64,000 nt of DNA from Micrococcus sp023147585. Its GTDB lineage: Bacteria; Actinomycetota; Actinomycetes; Actinomycetales; Micrococcaceae. The notes under the pieces were generated by a model. The model was given only the letters and a program-made list of their open reading frames with translations, made no database searches and was not told the DNA's origin. The stretch spans positions 1,984,001 to 2,048,000 of the forward strand of contig NZ_CP085253.1 in the NCBI RefSeq assembly GCF_044872765.1, in the 5' to 3' direction. Shown in pieces: positions 57,577 to 64,000 of the stretch (positions within the stretch are counted from its first letter, which is position 1; every line of letters begins with the position of its first letter). Position numbers and translations under genes: made by a program.

Positions 57577-60500
57577 ATGCCCCGTTCCCACACCCCTGCC
57601 CGGCGTCGTCTCGCCGCCGCCGTCCTCGGCGCCAGCCTGCTCGGCGCTCCCGCGCTCGCCGCTCCGGCCTCGGCTGTCCAGCCGCCTTCCGGCGCCGCCG
57701 CCTCCAGCCCCCAGGGCAAGCTCAGCGTGGACCAGCAGTTCGAGGACGGCCGCTACTTCGTGATCCTCGCGGACCAGCCCTCGGTGACCGCCGAGGAGGC
57801 CGGAGCCCCGGCCCCGGGCGCCGCGCCCAAGGAGAAGTTCGATCCGTCGCACCCCCGCGTGAAGAACTACGAGGCCAAGCTCAAGCGCCAGCAGGAGAAG
57901 GTCGCGAAGGCCCACGGCGTCGCGCCGGCCATGACCTTCCAGCGCGCCGTGAACGCGTTCGTCGCCGAGCTCACCGCGGAGGAGGCGCTCCAGCTGAGCA
58001 AGGACCGCAGCGTCCTCGCTGTGACTCCGGACGAGCAGGTCGCCCCCGACTACACCTCCACCGAGTTCCTCGGCCTTCCCGGCAGCAAAGGCACCTGGAA
58101 GACCACGTACGGCTCCGAGAAGAACGCCGGCAAGGGCGTCGTGGTCGGCGTCATCGACTCCGGCATCCACCCGGACAACCCGTTCATCGACGGCGAGCCG
58201 GTCGGCCCGCTAAAGGGCAAGCCGAAGGTGGGCGAGCCGTACCGCACCGCGGACGGCCAGATCGCCATGCTCAAGGCGGACGGCACCACCGCCGTCGCCG
58301 AGTGCGAGACCGGCCCCGACTTCCCGGCCTCCTCGTGCGACAGCAAGCTGCTGGGCGCCTACGCCTTCTCCGAGGACTTCGAGCGCTTCGTCCCGATCGA
58401 CGAGCGCGACCCCAACGAGCGCATCTCCCCTCTCGGTGTCGCCTCCCACGGCACCCACGTGGCCACCACGATCCTGGGCAACACCGGCGTGGCGCAGGAC
58501 ATCAACGGCGACTCGTTCGGCGAGGGCGCCGGCGTGGCCCCCGCCGCGAAGCTGATCTCCTACAAGATCTGCTGGGAGGACACCGATCCGGACACCGGCG
58601 GCTGCTACACCTCCGCCTCCGTGGCCGCCGTCGAGCAGGCCATCGAGAACAACGTGGACGTGCTCAACTACTCGATCTCCGGCAACAACACCTCCGTCGT
58701 GGACCCGGTGGCCATGGCCTTCCGCTCCGCCGCCGAGGCCGGCATCTTCGTCTCCGCCTCCGGCGGCAACTCCGGCCCCACCGCCAACACCGTGAACCAC
58801 TCCTCCCCGTGGGTCACCACCGTGGCCGCGGAGACCTTCTCCAACGAGCTCACCGGCACCGTGGAGTTCTCGGACGGCACCAAGGTCCGCGGCGCCTCCT
58901 CGTCCCGCACCGGCGTCGGCCCGGCGGAGGTCGTGCACGCGTCCCAGGTGGCCGCCGCCGGCGCCACCGCCGACCAGGCCCGCCTGTGCCTGCCCGGCTC
59001 CCTGGACCCGGCCAAGACCGCCGGCAAGATCGTGCTCTGCGAGCGCGGCCAGAACGCCCGCGTCGAGAAGTCCCAGGTGGTCGCCGAGGCCGGCGGCGTC
59101 GGCATGATCCTCGTGAACGTCACACCCAGCTCCCTGGACGCGGACATCCACTCGGTCCCCACCGTGCACACGAACGACGCCTCGATCATCGAGAAGGTCA
59201 AGGCCGGCGGCCTCACCGCCACGCTCGTGCCGCAGGACACCACGGGCCTGCCCGAGGACCCGCTGCCCCAGATCGCCGGATTCTCCTCGCGCGGCCCGTC
59301 CAACGCCGTGAACCAGGAGTTCCTCAAGCCCGACGTCGCCGCCCCCGGCGTGAACGTGATCGCCGGCGTCTCCCCCCTGGACCCGTCCTACGAGGGCAAC
59401 GAGTTCGGGCTCATGTCCGGCACGTCCATGGCGGCCCCGAACCTCGCCGGCATGGCGTCCCTGCTGATCGGCAAGCACCCGGAGTGGTCGCCCATGGCGG
59501 TCAAGTCGGCGCTCATGACCACCGCCGGCGACGTGTTCACCGCGGACGGCTCCGTCAACGAGGACAACTTCGCCACCGGTGCCGGCTCCGCGGACCCGAA
59601 GGCCGCCGACCGCCCGGGTCTGGTCTACGAGTCCGACGCCACCCAGTGGGACGCCCTGATCATGGGTGACATCGCCGGGCGCGAGGTCAACATCCCCTCC
59701 GTGGCCATCCCCGATGTGGTGGGCTCCACCTCCGTGACGCGCACCGTGACCGCCCTCGAGAACGGCCGCTGGCAGTTCTCCGGCTCGGTGCCCGGCTTCG
59801 AGGTGACCGCCTCGCCGTCGTACCTGGACCTCAAGAAGGGCCAGTCCGCCGAGGTCACCCTGACCTTCACCCGCACGGACGCCCCGACGAACGAGTGGAC
59901 CCACGGCTCCTTCACCTGGAGCACCGCCAAGGGCAAGGCCGTCCCGGAGGTCACCTCCCCCGTGACCCTCAAGGCCCTGGCGGCCACCGCGACGTCGTCG
60001 GTCACCGGCTCCGGCGCCTCCGGCTCCGCCACGGTGGAGATCAACCCCGGCATGACCGGTGAGCTGACCCCGCAGATCCTGGGCCTCGGCAAGGTGGACG
60101 CCACCCCCGTGACCAAGACCCCGGGCGAGTCCATCTCCGTCAACGAGAACACCTCCACCGCGGTGAAGACCGTGACCGTGGGCGAGGGTGCCAAGTCCTT
60201 CGTGGCCAGCATCAACGCCGGCGCCTCGGACGCCGACTGGGATCTCGCCGTGGTCACCCCCGAGGGCAAGGTCGTGCAGATGGCGACCGAGTCGGCGAGC
60301 GAGACCATCACCTTCGACAACCCGGTGGCCGGTGAGTACCTCGTGATCGCCAACCTCTACGCCACCGCCGACGGCGGCGCGGACGACGCGTCCCTGGACA
60401 CGCTCGAGCTGCGCGAGGACGCGGGCAACCTCACCGTGACCCCGAACCCCGTGCCCGTCACCAACGGTGAGCTCACCGAGGCTGAGCTGTCCTGGTCCGG

Positions 60501-60579
60501 CCTCACCGACGGCACGTGGCGCGGACAGGTCATCTGGGCCGACGGCGCTGCGACCGACGTGACCGTCACGGTCCCGTGA
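57577..60579 (+). CDS. Secreted S8 (subtilisin-like) serine protease
   Basis: A 1000-residue exported protease. The signal peptide RRRLAAAVLGASLLGAPALA is followed by an I9-type propeptide (about 45-155, RYFVILADQPSVTAEE). The catalytic triad is Asp194 (VIDSGIHP), His291 (SHGTHVATT) and Ser617 (SGTSMAAPNLAG). A PA domain is inserted between His and Ser (about 430-545), then an Fn3-like domain (about 680-800) and a C-terminal pre-peptidase-like beta domain. There is no wall anchor, so it is probably released. ATG 57577 has GGAGG three bases upstream; ATG 57559 is an alternative. Confidence 0.95.
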   Translation: MPRSHTPARRRLAAAVLGASLLGAPALAAPASAVQPPSGAAASSPQGKLSVDQQFEDGRYFVILADQPSVTAEEAGAPAPGAAPKEKFDPSHPRVKNYEAKLKRQQEKVAKAHGVAPAMTFQRAVNAFVAELTAEEALQLSKDRSVLAVTPDEQVAPDYTSTEFLGLPGSKGTWKTTYGSEKNAGKGVVVGVIDSGIHPDNPFIDGEPVGPLKGKPKVGEPYRTADGQIAMLKADGTTAVAECETGPDFPASSCDSKLLGAYAFSEDFERFVPIDERDPNERISPLGVASHGTHVATTILGNTGVAQDINGDSFGEGAGVAPAAKLISYKICWEDTDPDTGGCYTSASVAAVEQAIENNVDVLNYSISGNNTSVVDPVAMAFRSAAEAGIFVSASGGNSGPTANTVNHSSPWVTTVAAETFSNELTGTVEFSDGTKVRGASSSRTGVGPAEVVHASQVAAAGATADQARLCLPGSLDPAKTAGKIVLCERGQNARVEKSQVVAEAGGVGMILVNVTPSSLDADIHSVPTVHTNDASIIEKVKAGGLTATLVPQDTTGLPEDPLPQIAGFSSRGPSNAVNQEFLKPDVAAPGVNVIAGVSPLDPSYEGNEFGLMSGTSMAAPNLAGMASLLIGKHPEWSPMAVKSALMTTAGDVFTADGSVNEDNFATGAGSADPKAADRPGLVYESDATQWDALIMGDIAGREVNIPSVAIPDVVGSTSVTRTVTALENGRWQFSGSVPGFEVTASPSYLDLKKGQSAEVTLTFTRTDAPTNEWTHGSFTWSTAKGKAVPEVTSPVTLKALAATATSSVTGSGASGSATVEINPGMTGELTPQILGLGKVDATPVTKTPGESISVNENTSTAVKTVTVGEGAKSFVASINAGASDADWDLAVVTPEGKVVQMATESASETITFDNPVAGEYLVIANLYATADGGADDASLDTLELREDAGNLTVTPNPVPVTNGELTEAELSWSGLTDGTWRGQVIWADGAATDVTVTVP

Positions 60580-60625
60580 CCGGAGCCTGACCCCCATCGT
60601 CCTCGTTGACGAGACGGGCGCTCAC

Positions 60626-60673
60626 GACGCCGCCCCCGCACCTTCTCCATGACGGTGTGGGGGCGGCGGCGTC
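60626..60673. terminator. GC-rich hairpin between the subtilase and lysC
   Basis: GACGCCGCCCCCGCACC (60626-60642) pairs imperfectly with 60654-60673, with a bulge; it lies between the convergent genes and has no T-tract. Confidence 0.55.
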
Positions 60674-60816
60674 CATGTGCGCGAGGGAGGGCGACGGCGG
60701 CGCGTGCGCCGCTCAGTCCTCCTGGTCCAGGCGCGGGGAGAGCAACGCTGCGAAGCCGGGCCATCCGGCGTCGGGCTCGAGCAGGGCGCCCGGGCCCCCG
60801 GGGCCGGCGTCCGGGC

Positions 60817-62103
60817 TCAGCGCCCGGTGCCCCCGTAGACGGTGGCCTGCTCGTCGGCGTCCAGGTCGAACGCGGTGTGGATGGCGCGCACGGCGTCGTC
60901 GAGCTTGTCCTCCGCGGTGACCACGGAGATGCGGATCTCCGAGGTGGAGATCATGTCCACGTTCACGCCGGCGTCCGAGAGGGCCTTGAAGAAGGTGGCC
61001 GAGACGCCCGGGTTGGAGCGCATGCCCGCGCCCACGAGAGAGAGCTTGCCGATCTCCTTGTCCGACTCGATGTCCTCGAAGCCGATGCGCTCCTGCGCTG
61101 CGCGCAGGGCGGCCAGGGCGTCCTTGCCCTCCACGATCGGGAGGGTGAAGGAGATGTCCGTGCGGCCGGAGCCCGCGCGCGAGACGTTCTGCACGATCAT
61201 GTCGATGTTCACGTTGGACTCGGCGATCACGCGGAAGATCTCGGCGGCCTTGCCCGGGACGTCCGGGACGCCGACGATCGTGACCTTGCCCTCGGAGCGG
61301 TCGTGCGCCACGCCGGCGACGATGGGCTGTTCCATGGGAGCGCCTTCCTGCAGGGTGATGGTGTCGTTCGGGTCGGGCATGATCCACGTGCCCTCGTGGT
61401 CGGAGAAGGAGGAGCGCACGTGGATCGGCACGCCGAAGCGGCGCGCGTACTCGACGGAGCGCAGGTGGAGCACCTTGGCGCCGGAGGCGGCCAGCTCGAG
61501 GGTCTCCTCGGAGGAGAGCTCGCCGATCTTGCGGGCGGTGGGCACGACGCGCGGGTCGGCCGAGTACACGCCGTCCACGTCCGTGTAGATCTCGCACACG
61601 TCCGCCTTGAGCGCCGCGGCGAGGGCGACGGCGGTGGTGTCCGAGCCGCCGCGGCCCATCGTGGTGATGTCCTGGGACTCGGGGCTCATGCCCTGGAAGC
61701 CGGCCACGATGGCGACGGCGCCGTCGTCGAGAGCGCCCTGCACGCGGTGCGGGCTGACCTTCACGATCCGGGCGCGGCCGTACGACGTGTCCGTCATCAT
61801 GCCGGCCTGCGATCCCGTGAAGGAGCGGGCCTGCACGCCCTCGGCGTGGATGGCCATGGCCAGCAGGGACATGGAGATGCGCTCGCCCGCGGAGAGGAGG
61901 ATGTCCATCTCGCGGGCGGGGGCGGCGTCGGTGAGCTCGGCGGCGAGGTCGAGCAGCTCGTCCGTCGTGTCGCCCATGGCCGAGACGACCACGCACACAC
62001 GGTGGCCCGCGGCGACGGTGGCGGTGACGCGGCGGGCGACGCGTTGGATGCCGGCGGCGTCGGCCACCGAGGAGCCGCCGAACTTCTGCACGATCAGGCT
62101 CAT
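60817..62103 (-). CDS. lysC: Aspartate kinase
   Basis: A 428-residue kinase making aspartyl phosphate, the first step to lysine, threonine and methionine. VQKFGGSSVADAAGIQRVA opens the catalytic domain, MGRGGSDTTAVALA and YTDVDGVYSADPR follow. Two ACT domains (about 265-345 and 350-415) provide feedback control. The length fits the actinobacterial alpha subunit; in relatives an internal start gives a separate beta subunit made of the ACT part, and Met near residue 256 (MEQPIVAGVAHD) could serve here. GGAG lies six bases before ATG 62103. Confidence 0.96.
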   Translation of the reverse strand: MSLIVQKFGGSSVADAAGIQRVARRVTATVAAGHRVCVVVSAMGDTTDELLDLAAELTDAAPAREMDILLSAGERISMSLLAMAIHAEGVQARSFTGSQAGMMTDTSYGRARIVKVSPHRVQGALDDGAVAIVAGFQGMSPESQDITTMGRGGSDTTAVALAAALKADVCEIYTDVDGVYSADPRVVPTARKIGELSSEETLELAASGAKVLHLRSVEYARRFGVPIHVRSSFSDHEGTWIMPDPNDTITLQEGAPMEQPIVAGVAHDRSEGKVTIVGVPDVPGKAAEIFRVIAESNVNIDMIVQNVSRAGSGRTDISFTLPIVEGKDALAALRAAQERIGFEDIESDKEIGKLSLVGAGMRSNPGVSATFFKALSDAGVNVDMISTSEIRISVVTAEDKLDDAVRAIHTAFDLDADEQATVYGGTGR

Positions 62104-62250
62104 GGAGCTCCCTTCGGGCGGGGTCGAGACGAGGTGTCCCCACGGACCGCTCCAGTGTAGGGGCGCACCGCCTCCGGTCCCGCAGTGTGATCCGGGACGT
62201 CCGCATCGTGAGCTGCCGGGGCTGCGGGGACCGTGGGGTCGGCCCGGGCC

Positions 62251-62285
62251 ACCCGGAACCGCCCGGAACCGCCCGGAACCGCCCG
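62251..62285. repeat. Three tandem copies of a 10-bp unit
   Basis: CCCGGAACCG repeats three times in the lysC-ABC divergent gap, immediately before the palindrome at 62287. Confidence 0.6.
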
Positions 62286-62286
62286 T

Positions 62287-62319
62287 GAGGATGACCCCGC
62301 GCCGCGCGGGATCATCCTC
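62287..62319 (+). promoter_or_regulatory. 15-bp palindrome in a divergent gap
   Basis: GAGGATGACCCCGCG (62287-62301) pairs with CGCGGGATCATCCTC (62305-62319) at 14 of 15 positions. The genes on both sides point away from it, so it is not a terminator; it may be an operator for the ABC exporter 44 bases downstream. Confidence 0.4.
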
Positions 62320-62362
62320 TGGGCGGACGACGTCGTCGCCCCGCCCCGGTCAGCATGGAGGC

Positions 62363-63364
62363 ATGACCCTCTCCTCGGTGCTCGACGTCTCCCCACCTCC
62401 GCCCGCCGCGGGCAGCGGGATCGTGGCCCACGGCCTGGCCCGCTCCTTCGGTCCCGTCCACGCCGTGCGGGACGTCTCCCTCACCGCGCCCGCCGGGACC
62501 GTGACCGCCCTCGTGGGGCCCAACGGCTCCGGCAAGACCACGCTCATGCTCCTGCTCGCCACGCTCCTGCGTCCCGACGCCGGCTCCGTCGCCGTGGCCG
62601 GCGTGGACGCGACGGCCGACCCGCAGGAGGCCCGCCGGCATCTGGGCTGGATGCCGGACACCCTCGGCGTGTGGGAGTCGCTGACCTGCCACGACATCCT
62701 CACGAGCCTGGGACGGCTCTACGGGATGGGCCGCGTCGCCGCCGCCGCAAGGGCGGACGAGCAGCTGGAGTGGGTGGAGCTCACCGAGTTCGCCCGCCGC
62801 CCCGCGCGCGTCCTCTCCCGCGGCCAGCAGCAGCGCCTCTCCCTGGCCCGCGCCACCGTGCACCGCCCCGCCGTGCTCCTGCTGGACGAGCCGGCCAACG
62901 GGCTCGATCCCACCTCCCGCATCCGCCTGCGGGACGACCTGCGCGCCATGGCCGCCGCGGGGACCGCCGTGCTCGTGTCCTCCCACGTGCTCGCCGAGCT
63001 CGAGGAGATGTCCGACCGCGCGGTGTTCGTGCGCGAGGGCGCCACCGTCTCCACGCAGGACTTCGCCGCGGCCGGCGCGCAGACCCGTCCCTACCGGATC
63101 GCAGGGCCGGACCCCGCGCGTCGGGACGAGCTGGTCCACGCCCTGGCCGCGCACGGTCTGCTCCCCGGCGCCGATGCCGGGAACCGCCGGGACGGCGTCG
63201 TGGTGCAGGTGCGCGGCGAGCAGGCCGCCGCCGAGCTGCTCGCGGACCTCGTGCGCGACGGCGTGCCCGTGAGCCACTTCGCTCCGGAGGGCTCCCGCCT
63301 GGAGAACGCCTACCTGGACCTCGACCTGGACCACCGCCGTCACACCGAAGGAGAACGCCCGTGA
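62363..63364 (+). CDS. ABC exporter ATP-binding protein
   Basis: A 333-residue ATPase of the ABC-2 exporter type. Walker A is VGPNGSGKTTLM, the signature is LSRGQQQRLSLARAT and Walker B is VLLLDEPANGLDP. An accessory C-terminal domain begins near residue 235. CAGCAT lies six bases before the ATG, together with GGAGG, so both leaderless and ordinary initiation are possible. Its stop overlaps the permease start by four bases (GTGA). Confidence 0.93.
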   Translation: MTLSSVLDVSPPPPAAGSGIVAHGLARSFGPVHAVRDVSLTAPAGTVTALVGPNGSGKTTLMLLLATLLRPDAGSVAVAGVDATADPQEARRHLGWMPDTLGVWESLTCHDILTSLGRLYGMGRVAAAARADEQLEWVELTEFARRPARVLSRGQQQRLSLARATVHRPAVLLLDEPANGLDPTSRIRLRDDLRAMAAAGTAVLVSSHVLAELEEMSDRAVFVREGATVSTQDFAAAGAQTRPYRIAGPDPARRDELVHALAAHGLLPGADAGNRRDGVVVQVRGEQAAAELLADLVRDGVPVSHFAPEGSRLENAYLDLDLDHRRHTEGERP

Positions 63365-64000
63365 GCCACGTCCTCGCCCCCTCGAGCGCGACGCCGGGCG
63401 CGCCGACTCCCGGCATCGTCCCCCCGCGCCTGGGCGCGGGGGCGGCGGTGCGCACCGTCGTCGGGATGGAGCTGCGCCAGCGGCTGCGCTCCCGCGGCTG
63501 GTTCGCGCTGCTCGGCGTGTTCTTCCTCGTGGTCGGCGCCGTGACGCTCGGCGCTCTCGGCCTGCACGCCTCCACCCTCGGCGAGATGCAGGGGGTGTCC
63601 GACGCTCAGCGTGAGACCTCCCTGCGCATGGCAGGCCAGTGGCTGTTCGACGGCGTCCTGATGTTCGTCCTGACCCTCTCGCTGCTGGTGTCCCCGGCGC
63701 TCGCGGCCAACGCGATCTCCGGCGACCGGGCGGGCGGGACGCTGGCCATCACGCAGGTGACCCTGCTGAAGACGTGGCACCTCATGGCGGGCAAGTGGCT
63801 CGCGGCATGGGTGGCCTCGGCGGCCTTCCTCGTGGCGGCCCTGCCGTGGCTCGTGGTGGCCGCGCTGGTGGGACGGGTCTCTCCGCTGTTCGTCCTCGTG
63901 GGCCTCGCGATGATCCTGGTGGAGTTCGCCGTGATCACGGGGATCGGCGTGGCGGTCTCGGCCATCACGGGGCGCACCCTGTTCGCCGTCGTCGTCACCT
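63361..64000 (+). CDS. ABC-2 type permease (partial, runs off the window)
   Basis: The first 213 residues of an ABC-2 permease starting at GTG 63361. Hydrophobic segments near 50-72 (WFALLGVFFLVVGAVTLGAL), 96-118, 147-166 and 175-210 are visible. NAISGDRAGGTLAITQVT is the characteristic segment after the second helix. Together with the ATPase it should form an exporter; the substrate cannot be read. The 3' end is beyond 64000. Confidence 0.88.
   Translation, partial: MSHVLAPSSATPGAPTPGIVPPRLGAGAAVRTVVGMELRQRLRSRGWFALLGVFFLVVGAVTLGALGLHASTLGEMQGVSDAQRETSLRMAGQWLFDGVLMFVLTLSLLVSPALAANAISGDRAGGTLAITQVTLLKTWHLMAGKWLAAWVASAAFLVAALPWLVVAALVGRVSPLFVLVGLAMILVEFAVITGIGVAVSAITGRTLFAVVVT

Overview
The window is very GC-rich DNA (third codon positions almost always G or C). 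Gene content and start signals point to an actinobacterium of the family Micrococcaceae, most likely Micrococcus or a close relative; this is an inference from families and style, not from a database match. I see about 55 protein genes and no rRNA, tRNA or CRISPR array. No complete transposase gene is visible.

Layout. 1-2100 is a patchwork: a truncated formylglycine-generating-enzyme-type gene, then a 1.6-kb segment with an XRE regulator and a sugar-epimerase-like gene, bounded by a 21-bp exact inverted repeat, then a gene fragment. 2100-9000 holds bioB (with BioQ-like operators), purA, a large catalase, a nitrilase and a membrane protein. 9000-20100 is the histidine-utilisation region: an IclR regulator divergent from hutU, a YjiH-type transporter, hutI and hutH, then an unrelated-looking MFS/flavin-reductase pair with a divergent GntR regulator, then hutG. 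20100-24000 has a CoA-binding protein, O-acetylhomoserine sulfhydrylase and two membrane proteins.

24200-39240 is the most distinctive part. Two parallel cassettes each contain a DszC/SfnC-like acyl-CoA-dehydrogenase-fold monooxygenase, a transporter and a DszA/NtaA-like flavin monooxygenase. The first uses an MFS (MHS-type) transporter; the second uses a MetNIQ ABC transporter preceded by a SAM riboswitch (SAM-I/SAM-IV clan). With the sulfhydrylase upstream, this reads as an organosulfur-scavenging region. Between the cassettes lie a siderophore-interacting-protein-type reductase, a DHA2 drug exporter and acetyl-CoA synthetase.

39290-47330 carries two paralogous lipoproteins, a YtxH-like protein, a P-type ATPase, a DUF4397 surface protein next to a class E/F-like sortase, and an ECF sigma/anti-sigma pair. 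47430-50810 is purS-purQ-purL. 51100-57300 holds an AbiEi-like protein, a YchJ-like protein, an XRE/membrane pair, a DUF952-GNAT fusion, FrnE, a glycosylase-annotated family and two tiny paralogous membrane proteins of 49 residues. 57577-60579 is a secreted subtilase behind a CRP/GlxR-like site. lysC and the start of an ABC-2 exporter close the window.

Two genome-style signals recur. Many genes lacking a leader have a TANNNT-like hexamer exactly 6-7 nt before the start codon, suggesting leaderless mRNAs. Long, nearly perfect hairpins without a T-tract sit in intergenic gaps, four of them members of one repeat family.
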